A DNA stretch of 26,691 nucleotides from contig DKUO01000035.1 in NCBI GenBank assembly GCA_002490705.1, positions 1-26,691 on the forward strand, in the 5' to 3' direction. The stretch's first letter is position 1, and each line of letters opens with the position of its first letter. The notes beneath the pieces were generated by a model. That model was not told the origin of the DNA and made no database searches. It saw only the letters and a program-made list of their open reading frames with translations. A program made the position numbers and the translations under genes. Source of the DNA: Lachnospiraceae bacterium UBA7202 (GTDB taxonomy: Bacteria > Bacillota > Clostridia > Lachnospirales > Lachnospiraceae). Of this stretch, positions 14,898 to 23,060 are shown piece after piece.

Positions 14898-16648
14898 GCC
14901 ATTTTGGGAGAAGGCTCCGCATTTTCCGGTACATGTGTGCCAACGCCTGCGTGCTTCATCGCCTGCTTGTGCGCATACATGCGGTTGTCTGCGAGCTGAT
15001 AGATTTTTTCGATATTGTATTCTTTGGGACTACAGGAGGCATAGCCGTAGGCGATGGACAGATGCAGGTCCGGGATGGCCTGATTCTTTTCCTTGATACA
15101 GGATTGAAACTCTTCCATCATGGCAGAGATTTTATCGGGTTCTCCTGTTCTTGCTATGGCGATAAATTCATCGCCGCCCATCCGTGCCACAATGCCGTGG
15201 GGACTGAAGGCCTTGTCTATGACTTCGGCAGCGCTCTTGATCAGCAGGTCTCCCTTGGCGTGTCCGTAAGTGTCGTTAGTGATTTTCAGGTTGTTTAAAT
15301 CAAAACAGATAACGGTGTAGTCCGGATTTTCCATTTCCATAATGCGGTCCATGTATTCCATACAGTAGCGTCGGTTGTGAATTTTGGTCAGCTCGTCAGT
15401 GTACGTGCTCTTGATCAGGGAGTTGCGCTCCGTCTCCTGCATCATTTTTTCTGTCAGATTGATGTAGAAGGAGACCAACAGGATAAAGATAAAGAGAACC
15501 ATACCCAGAGGCGCAATACCCTTTACCGGAAGCAGCGTCATGCCATAGTAGCGGTCCAGATGGTAAGAGAGCAGGTCGCAGAAGACACAGGCGGAGAGCA
15601 GAAGCATTCCCACCAAAAAGAGTTTATGGACAAGCTGGTGGCTGATGCGCAGATTCATAATCTCCACGATCACAAAGAAGACCAGATTGCAGACGATCAA
15701 GCCCTGCATGTATTTCAAGGTAGCCGCGCAGTGCACCAGATCCACGGTGTGCAGGCCGATCGCTATGGCGGTAGCAGCGATCTGTGCCGTGAGAAGCAGG
15801 CGGTAAAGGCGGGTCATAAGCGGCCGGTTTAAGGCGGACACATCCTCCCGCATGTAGATGACAAGCGGGATGGGCGCCAGAAAGAGGGAGAGATACTCCA
15901 ACAGGCTGATCATGTAAAGGGGCATGGAAAAGATCAGAAGGACATTGTAATAGCACAGGGTCCACAGCCCGATACAGATAGAAAACAGGGAAACGCAGAG
16001 GATGCGGAGAAACCTGCCGGAAATCAGCAGGGCAAAGACCGTGATGATGCAGGTGACAAGCCCGAAGACCGTCAGAAAGCAGCCCAGAAACAGCGGTATC
16101 CTGTTTTCGGTTAAAATGACGCGGTAGATGTTTTTCCACTCGTAGATCTGAATGGGGTCAAAGCGGGTGAAAGCCCTGTCTTCCCCTACGGAAAAATTGA
16201 GCTTCAGTGTTTTTTCGGCATAGTTGTCCGGCAGTTCCACGGTCAGATAACCGCTGCCGATGGTTTTATGCTGATTGAGCCTGTCCCAGCCATACTGATA
16301 AATCTGATCGGCGTCCACATAGACCTTGACGGCCGTCTGCCTGATCGGCAGTAAAAGGGCGTTTCCCACACAATCAAAATGATCCGGAAGGGTCCGCATC
16401 ATGGTGATGGTGTCGCCCTTGTTTACAATATCAAAATGAAACGTGTCCAGAGAAACATCTTGATAGGTGTGGCCGTTGATCGTGATATCCCAGCCGTCAT
16501 TCAGGGTGACGCCCTGCGAGATGGCGGAATAGTCGTTGGAAAACATTCGGTCGATCATGGCTGTGGTTAAGCAAATGCTCAACATGGCGTAAGCGATAAA
16601 CAGTATGTTCCGGATGGGTTTGCGTGTGGGTTCCTTTTTTTCTTTCAT
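14894..16648 (-). CDS. Membrane GGDEF protein, probable diguanylate cyclase
   Basis: The GGDEF domain is expected to make cyclic di-GMP from two GTP. The 584 residues show a first membrane segment (about 13-32), an extracytoplasmic region (about 34-182, beta-rich), seven hydrophobic segments (about 184-396), then a GGDEF domain from about 410 with DELTKIHNRRY, FDLNNLKITNDTYGHAKGD and an intact GGDEF at 491-495. The layout resembles 7TMR-DISM signalling receptors. The inhibitory I-site RxxD is absent: the corresponding residues are S-P-H-G. AAAGGA lies 7 bases before the start. The PHP gene is 12 bases upstream on the same strand, so the two are probably one operon. Confidence 0.9.
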   Translation of the reverse strand: MKEKKEPTRKPIRNILFIAYAMLSICLTTAMIDRMFSNDYSAISQGVTLNDGWDITINGHTYQDVSLDTFHFDIVNKGDTITMMRTLPDHFDCVGNALLLPIRQTAVKVYVDADQIYQYGWDRLNQHKTIGSGYLTVELPDNYAEKTLKLNFSVGEDRAFTRFDPIQIYEWKNIYRVILTENRIPLFLGCFLTVFGLVTCIITVFALLISGRFLRILCVSLFSICIGLWTLCYYNVLLIFSMPLYMISLLEYLSLFLAPIPLVIYMREDVSALNRPLMTRLYRLLLTAQIAATAIAIGLHTVDLVHCAATLKYMQGLIVCNLVFFVIVEIMNLRISHQLVHKLFLVGMLLLSACVFCDLLSYHLDRYYGMTLLPVKGIAPLGMVLFIFILLVSFYINLTEKMMQETERNSLIKSTYTDELTKIHNRRYCMEYMDRIMEMENPDYTVICFDLNNLKITNDTYGHAKGDLLIKSAAEVIDKAFSPHGIVARMGGDEFIAIARTGEPDKISAMMEEFQSCIKEKNQAIPDLHLSIAYGYASCSPKEYNIEKIYQLADNRMYAHKQAMKHAGVGTHVPENAEPSPKMA

Positions 16649-16660
16649 GGCATTGTCCTT

Positions 16661-17479
16661 TTATAATTTATGGAAGGAGGGACTCCTTTTCTCATATGTG
16701 GCAAAATAGCGGAAACCGCATTGTTTCAGTAACTCGGCAGCCCGGCCGAAGGCGTGGGCGATTTGTGTCGGCGTGTGGGCGTCGCTGCCGACGGTGACGA
16801 TCTCGCCGCCCAGTTCGCGGTAGCGGGTCAGGATGCCCATGCAGGGATTTGGCTCCCGCAGTCCCTTTGTCAGCCCAGATGTGTTTATTTCTATGCCCTT
16901 TTCCATCTCTATGAGCTTTTCTAATATGCGGTCAAATAGCTCCCGGTACATCTCGTAGGAATAGCCGTCGTCCTTCTTCGGGCCGTAGCGCACCACATAG
17001 TCCAGATGGCCGTAGACGTCAAAGTTACTGAAAACCTTTAAGTTTTCGAGGATGGACTCGAAATATTCCCGGTAGGCCTCCTCCTGCGTGCGTCCCTCAT
17101 AAAATGCGGGATAATAAGGGTCTTTCCCGTGGCACAGATGCGAGGAGCCGATGATGAAGTCGTATTCGTGGGCCTTGGCAAAGGCCGCGTTGCGGCGGGA
17201 AAGATGGGGCTGTAAACCCAGCTCCACGCCAAAGAGCAGATGAATCCGGTCCGCATATTTTTCCCGCAGTTTCAGGAAATCGTAGAGATAGGCGTCTGGA
17301 TTCAGCTCAAAAAACCCTTCCGTATCGCGCTCGGTTACGGGATAATCAAAGTCGTTGTGCTCCGTAAAACACATTTCAGACAGACCCAGTTCAATTCCTT
17401 TTAAGATCATCTCTTCCATGGGCGTATCGGAATCCCCCGAAAAGGAAGAATGAAGATGAAAGTCTGCGGTGATTGCCAT
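16661..17479 (-). CDS. PHP-domain histidinol-phosphatase
   Basis: A metal-dependent phosphoesterase of the PHP family, best matched to HisK/HisJ-type histidinol-phosphatases, which release phosphate from histidinol phosphate in histidine biosynthesis. The 272 residues contain HLHSSFSGDSD with metal ligands H8 and H10, CFTEHNDFDYP, the GVELG glutamate, IIGSSHL, VYGHLDYVVRYG, and GSDAHTPTQIA near the end. The start at 17479 follows AAAGGAG; an in-frame ATG 10 codons upstream has no site. No other his gene is nearby; it precedes the GGDEF gene, so a phosphatase with another substrate remains possible. Confidence 0.82.
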   Translation of the reverse strand: MAITADFHLHSSFSGDSDTPMEEMILKGIELGLSEMCFTEHNDFDYPVTERDTEGFFELNPDAYLYDFLKLREKYADRIHLLFGVELGLQPHLSRRNAAFAKAHEYDFIIGSSHLCHGKDPYYPAFYEGRTQEEAYREYFESILENLKVFSNFDVYGHLDYVVRYGPKKDDGYSYEMYRELFDRILEKLIEMEKGIEINTSGLTKGLREPNPCMGILTRYRELGGEIVTVGSDAHTPTQIAHAFGRAAELLKQCGFRYFATYEKRSPSFHKL

Positions 17480-17540
17480 GAGAAGCTCCTTTCCAGCGTA
17501 TGAGAGCACGTCTATTTTCTAAAATGTTTTTCTTATATTT

Positions 17541-17569
17541 AGTATAGTTGATGTGAGACGTAAATACAA
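17541..17569 (-). promoter_or_regulatory. Promoter of the PHP-GGDEF operon
   Basis: On the minus strand TTGTAT (complement of 17564-17569) and TATACT (complement of 17541-17546) are 17 bases apart. It is back to back with the hscC promoter; the two -35 boxes are about 20 bases apart. Confidence 0.65.
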
Positions 17570-17589
17570 ATATTTTCGCGGTTGGTTTT

Positions 17590-17619
17590 TTGACTTATGG
17601 GTTTTGTCCGGTGTATAAT
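17590..17619 (+). promoter_or_regulatory. Promoter of the hscC/J-protein operon
   Basis: TTGACT (17590-17595) and a perfect TATAAT (17614-17619) are 18 bases apart. No CIRCE-type heat-shock operator (TTAGCACTC...) is visible, so this chaperone operon is probably not under HrcA. Confidence 0.75.
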
Positions 17620-17682
17620 GGACGCAGAAATATGGAGGAATACGGTTTTTGTGAACTGATACGATAAAAACGGAGGTTTATT

Positions 17683-19368
17683 ATGGCGATCATCGGAATT
17701 GATCTGGGAACGACCAACAGTCTGGTCTGTGTCTGCCAAAACGGTAAGGCGGTTTTGATTCCCAATTCTTTAGGGGAAACATTGACGCCCAGCGTGGTCA
17801 GCGTGGAGGAAAACGGGGAAATCTGCGTGGGCGCCGTGGCAAAAGAGCGGCTGGTTTCCCATCCGGATGCGACGGCATCCTCCTTCAAACGATTTATGGG
17901 GACGGACAAAACGTTTACGCTGGCGGGAAATTCCTTTACGCCGCAGGAGCTTTCTTCTTTTGTGCTGCGCCAGTTAAAGGAGGATGCGGAGCGGTTTCTG
18001 GGGGAAGAGGTGACGGAGGCGGTCATCAGCGTTCCGGCCTACTTTAACGACAACCAGAGATATGCAACTAAGGAAGCGGGGAGACTGGCGGGCATCCATG
18101 TGGAGCGCCTTGTCAACGAGCCCTCCGCCGCAGCTTTGACGGCCAGCCGGATCAGCGGGGAAGAGGAAGGTTCTTATCTGGTCTTTGATTTTGGCGGCGG
18201 GACGCTGGATGTGTCGATTGTGGATTATTTTGACAATGTGATAGAGATCGTTGCTGTCAGCGGGGATAACAGACTGGGCGGCGATGATTTTGACGAGGCG
18301 ATTGCCCGCAGCTTCTGCGCCCATCACCAGATGGATTATGACGGCTTGGACCAGCAGAAAAAGGCGGCCCTTCTGCGGCTTTCTGAGAAATGTAAGCGGG
18401 AGCTGACAGAGCGGGACGAGGCAGAGCTTGTCTGGGAGACTGAGGATAAGAAGATGCCCCTGAATAACCTTCTGCTTGCGGGATTGGGGCAGAATTTGTT
18501 TGACCGTATCAGTCAAGTGATTGAGACAGCCCTTCGCGACAGCGCCCGATCGATCGAGGAGATAGACGAGATCGTTTTGGTGGGCGGCTCTTCCAAAATG
18601 CCAGTGATTGCCCTCTATCTGCAGACACAGTTAAAGCGCAGGCCGAGCATGGTTGCTTCGCCGGATGAGGTGGTCGCCATGGGAGTGGGCATTTATGCGG
18701 GCATCAAGGAGCGCAAGCAGGATATCAAAGATCTGGTTTTGACGGATATCTGTCCCTTTACGCTGGGGGTCAGCGTGGTAAACTATGTGAATGAAAAGAA
18801 CCCGATTATGTCCGCGCTGATCGAGAGAAACAGCGTGCTTCCCTGTTCGAAGACGGATTGGTACACGAATGTCCGCGATAATCAGCCTAAAATCACTTTG
18901 GGCATCTATCAGGGAGAGGCTTATTATTGTAACGATAATTTAAAGCTGGGTTCCATTGAAATGGAGGTGCAGCCGGTCAAAAAAGGGGAAAACCATCTGA
19001 AAGTGTGTTTTACCTATGATATCAACGGTATTTTGGAAGTGGAAGTTACGGATTGTACGAATCCCGAATCGGAGCGGACGAAAAGAGAAGTGCTGGCCAG
19101 TGAGAACCTGCGTCTGTCGGAGGAAGAAATAAACCGCCGCTTGGAAGAACTGCAGGCGTATAAGCTTCTGCCCTGCGGCGGAATCAGGGCGAAGATGGTA
19201 ATGGCAAGAGGCGAGCGGCTGTTTTCCCAGACGCTTGGTTCAAGACGAAGAATGGTTTCCGCAGTGATGCAGAAGGTTCAGGAGGCTGTCGCCAGTCAAA
19301 ACGACCAGCAGATCGCCAAGTGCCTGAAGGAAGCGGAAGAGATTTTCGACCAGATGGAAGGACGTTAG
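17683..19368 (+). CDS. hscC: HscC-type Hsp70 chaperone
   Basis: An ATP-driven Hsp70 of the short HscC branch, distinct from housekeeping DnaK. The 561 residues begin with the phosphate-1 motif GIDLGTTNS (5-13) and continue with ERLVSHPDATASSFKRFMGTD, AVISVPAYFNDNQR, VNEPSAAALTA, VFDFGGGTLDVSIVD, GDNRLGGDDFDE and VLVGGSSKMP. The substrate-binding beta region follows (about 360-480), and the helical lid is short. GGAGG lies 7 bases before ATG 17683. Two J-domain genes follow after 2 and 34 bases, so the operon appears to encode the chaperone with its own co-chaperones. No GrpE is encoded here. HscC is a family-level assignment. Confidence 0.88.
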   Translation: MAIIGIDLGTTNSLVCVCQNGKAVLIPNSLGETLTPSVVSVEENGEICVGAVAKERLVSHPDATASSFKRFMGTDKTFTLAGNSFTPQELSSFVLRQLKEDAERFLGEEVTEAVISVPAYFNDNQRYATKEAGRLAGIHVERLVNEPSAAALTASRISGEEEGSYLVFDFGGGTLDVSIVDYFDNVIEIVAVSGDNRLGGDDFDEAIARSFCAHHQMDYDGLDQQKKAALLRLSEKCKRELTERDEAELVWETEDKKMPLNNLLLAGLGQNLFDRISQVIETALRDSARSIEEIDEIVLVGGSSKMPVIALYLQTQLKRRPSMVASPDEVVAMGVGIYAGIKERKQDIKDLVLTDICPFTLGVSVVNYVNEKNPIMSALIERNSVLPCSKTDWYTNVRDNQPKITLGIYQGEAYYCNDNLKLGSIEMEVQPVKKGENHLKVCFTYDINGILEVEVTDCTNPESERTKREVLASENLRLSEEEINRRLEELQAYKLLPCGGIRAKMVMARGERLFSQTLGSRRRMVSAVMQKVQEAVASQNDQQIAKCLKEAEEIFDQMEGR

Positions 19369-19370
19369 AT

Positions 19371-20126
19371 ATGAATATCTGGAAGGCGTTAGGGATATCT
19401 CCTACCACAGATAAAAAAGTCATAAAAAAAGCCTATGCGGCAAAGACCAAAGAGATTCATCCGGAGGAAAAGCCGGAGGAATTTAAACAGCTTTACGAGG
19501 CTTATCAGGCGGCGCTTGGGTATGCGGCTTTTGTCTTGAAAGCGCATCCGCCGGAGAATGATGCGGCCGTCACAGGCGAAACGACAGAAAACGCCGTAGA
19601 AACGACGGAAGAAAATAGAGAAATACTTTCTTACTTTGCGGAGTATCAGGAGAAGCAGAGGCAATGTGTAGACGCGTTTATCCGATGCTGGAATGTCTAT
19701 AAAAATTCCTGCAATAGCCCGAAGATATTGGAATGGTGGAAGGAGTATCTGGCTTCGGAAAATTTTCAGGATATCCGCTATCATTCGCAAGTATTGCATC
19801 TGCTTACTGAGGAGACGGTACAACAAAATGCGTATATGTCGAATGAGATAAAGAAGCTTCTCTGGGATGCCTATGATTTTCGGGAAGAGGAGGAGGCTGC
19901 GGATCAGGGAGCTTTGCAGATCCTTTGGAAATCTCTTCATCCAGACCGTATCAGACGGCAGAAAAAGGAGAGGAAACAGCAGATTTTCAGGGGAGCAGTG
20001 ATTGTTGTCATGCTGCTTTTCTGCGCTTGGGGAGCCTATGTAATCGGTAAAGGAGAGGTACTGCTTCCGGTTATTATCGCATTATTGTACTATACAAAAA
20101 AGCTGATTGAAGATATGCGGGAGTGA
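19371..20126 (+). CDS. Membrane-anchored J-domain protein 1 (HPE variant)
   Basis: A 251-residue putative co-chaperone. A compact J domain occupies about 1-50 (IWKALGISPTTDKKVIKKAYAAK, then helix III around EEFKQLYEAYQAAL). The signature HPD tripeptide is HPE at 30-32. A middle domain (about 85-190) with WKEYLASENFQDIRYH and LLWDAYDF is shared with the next gene. A membrane segment lies at about 206-225, with a second hydrophobic stretch at 229-241, so the J domain should face the cytoplasm. The start at 19371 is 2 bases after the hscC stop and uses GGAAGGA at its end. It probably activates HscC at the membrane; substrate unknown. Confidence 0.8.
   Translation: MNIWKALGISPTTDKKVIKKAYAAKTKEIHPEEKPEEFKQLYEAYQAALGYAAFVLKAHPPENDAAVTGETTENAVETTEENREILSYFAEYQEKQRQCVDAFIRCWNVYKNSCNSPKILEWWKEYLASENFQDIRYHSQVLHLLTEETVQQNAYMSNEIKKLLWDAYDFREEEEAADQGALQILWKSLHPDRIRRQKKERKQQIFRGAVIVVMLLFCAWGAYVIGKGEVLLPVIIALLYYTKKLIEDMRE
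19401..19517 (+). repeat. J-domain repeat, copy 1
   Basis: This 117-base segment is matched without gaps by 20194-20310. I count 16 differences by hand, mostly silent, leaving 36 of 39 codons with the same amino acid. It points to a tandem gene duplication or later gene conversion. Confidence 0.85.
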
Positions 20127-20160
20127 CGCCTGCATAGACATAAGTGAGACGGAGTGGTAA

Positions 20161-21786
20161 ATGAAAAATTGCTGGGATATATTGGGGATAGGGCCGACCA
20201 CTGATAAAAAGACCATCAAAAGAGCTTATGCGGCGAAGACAAGGGAGATTCACCCGGAGGAAAAACCGGAGGAATTTAAGCAGCTTTACGAGGCCTATCA
20301 GGCGGCGCTTAAGTATGCGGACTATTCTTTGAAGATCGAACGGATCGAAACTGAAACGGCCCAGACTGTAGAAACGGCAGGGGAACCCGAGGCGGAAAAC
20401 GAGGAGCTGCTCTCCTTTTTCGAGAAGAATCGGGATCGGCAAGAGCGGCGCATCGACGCCTTTTTACAATATTGGGATGAGATGCAAAGTCCCTTCCGCG
20501 ATCCGAAAGCGCTGAACAGGTGGAAAACATATTTTTCCTCGGAGGAGTTTCAGGAGATCCGTTTCCATGGAAAGGTACTGTCCCTGCTGGCGGATGGGAC
20601 TGGCGATAAACGCTTCAACGGAATCATTGAGGTAAAGGCGCTGCTCTGGGACGCTTACGGCTTTCAGGAGGGCGAGGGGAGAGGTTATCAGGGAGACATA
20701 CAGCGCCTTTACCGAAACCTGTATCCTGCTTTCCTATATCAACAGCATGAGATCGCAAAGAAAGAAAACCAAAAAAAGATACATAAACGAATCCTCCTTT
20801 GTCTTGGTATTGCAGCAGCGGCTGTTTTGGTCTGCTGTGCGCTGATTTCTGTTAGGGATGCCAGACAGAGGGAGAACGAGCGGCTCTTTGTGGCCGACTA
20901 CATGGCGAAACAGTATCCCATGGCGGAGTTTTCCGACCCGGAGCGGTTAGGGGAAGAGGAGAATGGCGATATCGTATATACCTTGAACCCGTCGGCGCAC
21001 CCGGAACTGTCTGTCACCGTTGTGGTGAAGGATTGGGACGAGGAGGAGAATCGCCGGGTGACGGAAGATTACAGCCAAGCGCTTTTTGGATTTTACGCTG
21101 CGCAGTACGGGCTGGAAGCGGGGCTTGCGCCCTATACGGCGGATACAAATGCGCTTTTTTATCCGGATATTGAGGAAGTGGACGCTTTTTGTGAACAAGC
21201 GGAGAAAATGTTCCGGGAGCAGGAGGAGCTGCAAATGATACCGGAGGTGGCTTTCCTGCCGCAGAATGTGTTGTTTTCGCTGGTTATGTTTGACGGCGGT
21301 TCCTTGGAGCATCCTTTTGCGGATAAGCAGGTTTATGATCCCAAAACCGTGAAGGCGCAGGAGCTGTCCGCCTCGCTTCGGGAAGCGTATATGCGTTATA
21401 TGTTCCAGTATGAATCATGGAATATCACCACAGAACAGTACCGGGAATGGGGCGCGGCCTATGAAACATACTGTGAAGAAGGGGAGAACGGCGACGGGGA
21501 GTGGCATGAAGTGTACGATCCGGACACGGGAGAGTATCTTTGCAGGGTTTTTGTCGCCGCGTATGAAGGTATGGGCATGCATGTTGACGGTGATAAGATG
21601 ACCGGCGCGCCGTTTCTTACCCGTTTACTCACTGTGGGAAACGTTTATTATTTCTTGCAGGAACGGGGTGCGGATCTGACCGTCAAGGAGGACGGAAGCG
21701 GCTTTCGCGTAAGCGTTCACGGAAAAATCGTCGACTTTGGGTTGTACCCGACAGTGGCGTTTGATGATTTGCAGGGCTGCTATTAA
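20161..21786 (+). CDS. Membrane-anchored J-domain protein 2 with a large C-terminal domain
   Basis: A 541-residue paralogue of the preceding gene. The J domain (1-50) is nearly identical and again has HPE (31-33). The middle domain (about 85-190) with FLQYWDEM, EEFQEIRFHGKVLSLL and LLWDAYGF is conserved. One clear membrane helix (about 209-231, ILLCLGIAAAAVLVCCALISV) follows a basic stretch. The remaining roughly 310 residues, which should lie outside the cytoplasm, are acidic and match no family I recognise; they include ELSVTVVVKDWDEEE and the aromatic-rich GVWYYF-type end. GGAG lies before ATG 20161. It is the last gene of the hscC operon; no clear terminator follows. Confidence 0.78.
   Translation: MKNCWDILGIGPTTDKKTIKRAYAAKTREIHPEEKPEEFKQLYEAYQAALKYADYSLKIERIETETAQTVETAGEPEAENEELLSFFEKNRDRQERRIDAFLQYWDEMQSPFRDPKALNRWKTYFSSEEFQEIRFHGKVLSLLADGTGDKRFNGIIEVKALLWDAYGFQEGEGRGYQGDIQRLYRNLYPAFLYQQHEIAKKENQKKIHKRILLCLGIAAAAVLVCCALISVRDARQRENERLFVADYMAKQYPMAEFSDPERLGEEENGDIVYTLNPSAHPELSVTVVVKDWDEEENRRVTEDYSQALFGFYAAQYGLEAGLAPYTADTNALFYPDIEEVDAFCEQAEKMFREQEELQMIPEVAFLPQNVLFSLVMFDGGSLEHPFADKQVYDPKTVKAQELSASLREAYMRYMFQYESWNITTEQYREWGAAYETYCEEGENGDGEWHEVYDPDTGEYLCRVFVAAYEGMGMHVDGDKMTGAPFLTRLLTVGNVYYFLQERGADLTVKEDGSGFRVSVHGKIVDFGLYPTVAFDDLQGCY
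20194..20310 (+). repeat. J-domain repeat, copy 2
   Basis: Second copy of the 117-base segment at 19401-19517, in the same frame and at the same place in its gene. Similarity drops sharply after it, although the protein-level middle domain is still shared. Confidence 0.85.
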
Positions 21787-21828
21787 AATGTTCTGCGATG
21801 ATTTTCCCAAATATTTTCGATTTTTGTC

Positions 21829-21857
21829 TTGAATTTTTGGGACAAATTGGGTAAAAT
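21829..21857 (+). promoter_or_regulatory. Promoter of the gapA operon
   Basis: TTGAAT (21829-21834) and TAAAAT (21852-21857) are 17 bases apart, which puts transcription start near 21864, at the edge of an 18-bp palindrome. The TTGACA inside the palindrome (21865-21870) could be a second -35, but no good -10 lies 16-18 bases after it. Confidence 0.6.
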
Positions 21858-21864
21858 AAAGTCG

Positions 21865-21882
21865 TTGACAAAATTTTGTCAA
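21865..21882. promoter_or_regulatory. Perfect 18-bp palindrome at the gapA start site
   Basis: TTGACAAAATTTTGTCAA is an uninterrupted perfect palindrome. Its position at about +1 to +18 of the predicted transcript suits an operator; its form, TTG-x2-AA-N4-TT-x2-CAA, resembles sites of the redox regulator Rex but differs at the inner positions. It could equally fold as a 5'-terminal mRNA hairpin. The palindrome is seen; the regulator is inferred. Confidence 0.6.
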
Positions 21883-21952
21883 TCTTATCCAGTTGGATTG
21901 GCAAAATTATATAGCAAAGTAACAAAAAAACAAGATTCAGGAGGAACGAAAA

Positions 21953-22954
21953 ATGGCAGTAAGAGTAGCAATTAATGGTTTTGGCCGTATTGGTCGTCTG
22001 GCATTCAGACAGATGTTCGGAGCAGAGGGTTATGAGGTTGTAGCGATTAACGATCTGACAAGCCCCAAAATGCTGGCACATCTGTTAAAGTACGATTCTT
22101 CTCAGGGTAAGTACGCTCTGGCAGATACCGTATCCGCAGGCGAGGATTCCATCACAGTTGATGGTAAGACATTAAAGATCTACAAAGAGCCCGATGCAAA
22201 CAACTGCCCTTGGGGTGAGCTCAAGGTTGACGTTGTATTGGAGTGCTCCGGCTTCTATACCAGCAAAGAGAAGGCTCAGGCTCACATCAATGCAGGTGCT
22301 AGAAAGGTTGTTATCTCTGCTCCCGCAGGAAACGATCTTCCTACCATCGTATACAATGTAAACCACAAGACACTGAAGGCTTCGGATACCATCATTTCCG
22401 CAGCTTCCTGCACAACCAACTGTCTGGCTCCCATGGCTAAGGCTCTGAATGATCTGGCAACCATCAAGTCCGGTATCATGAGCACGATCCATGCTTACAC
22501 AGGCGACCAGATGATCCTTGACGGTCCTCAGAGAAAGGGCGACCTGAGAAGATCCCGCGCAGGCGCAGTGAACATTGTTCCCAACAGCACAGGCGCTGCA
22601 AAGGCTATCGGCCTTGTTATTCCTGAGCTGAACGGCAAGCTGATCGGTTCCGCACAGCGTGTTCCTACCCCTACAGGTTCCACCACCATTCTGGTTGCAA
22701 CCGTAGAGAAGTCCGTAACCAAGGAAGAGATCAATGCGGCTATGAAGGCAGCTTCCAACGAGTCCTTCGGCTACAACGAGGATGAGATCGTTTCTTCCGA
22801 TATCGTAGGCAGCACCTATGGTTCCATCTTCGATGCGACTCAGACCATGGTAGGCGCAGACAATCTGGTACAGGTTGTTTCCTGGTATGATAACGAGAAC
22901 AGCTATACTTCTCAGATGGTTCGTACCATCAAGTACTTCTCCGAGTTAGCCTAG
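21953..22954 (+). CDS. gapA: Glyceraldehyde-3-phosphate dehydrogenase, type I
   Basis: The enzyme oxidises glyceraldehyde 3-phosphate to 1,3-bisphosphoglycerate with NAD+ in glycolysis. The 333 residues carry the Rossmann motif INGFGRIGRLAFRQ (7-20), D34 at the end of beta 2 favouring NAD+, the catalytic cysteine C153 in SAASCTTNCLAP, and the YDNENSYTSQMVRT end. AGGAGG lies before ATG 21953. Codon use is strongly biased, as in highly expressed genes. It opens the gapA-pgk-tpiA cluster; a strong hairpin separates it from pgk. Confidence 0.98.
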   Translation: MAVRVAINGFGRIGRLAFRQMFGAEGYEVVAINDLTSPKMLAHLLKYDSSQGKYALADTVSAGEDSITVDGKTLKIYKEPDANNCPWGELKVDVVLECSGFYTSKEKAQAHINAGARKVVISAPAGNDLPTIVYNVNHKTLKASDTIISAASCTTNCLAPMAKALNDLATIKSGIMSTIHAYTGDQMILDGPQRKGDLRRSRAGAVNIVPNSTGAAKAIGLVIPELNGKLIGSAQRVPTPTGSTTILVATVEKSVTKEEINAAMKAASNESFGYNEDEIVSSDIVGSTYGSIFDATQTMVGADNLVQVVSWYDNENSYTSQMVRTIKYFSELA

Positions 22955-22981
22955 ATCGAAAAGTAATTATATGTTGATGCA

Positions 22982-23013
22982 AAAGAGGCTCGGCCGCTGG
23001 GCCGGGTCTCTTT
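22982..23013 (+). terminator. Strong hairpin between gapA and pgk, possible partial terminator
   Basis: A 14-bp stem with two or three G-T pairs, AAAGAGGCTCGGCC (22982-22995) with 23000-23013, closes a GCTG loop. The only T residues after it are within the stem end (CTCTTTAT), so full termination is unlikely. It may act as an attenuator or as a 3' stabiliser of a gapA-only transcript, raising gapA relative to pgk and tpiA. Confidence 0.6.
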
Positions 23014-23060
23014 ATATGTGGTTAGACCGCATAAAAAATAATAAACAGGAGGAAACAAAA

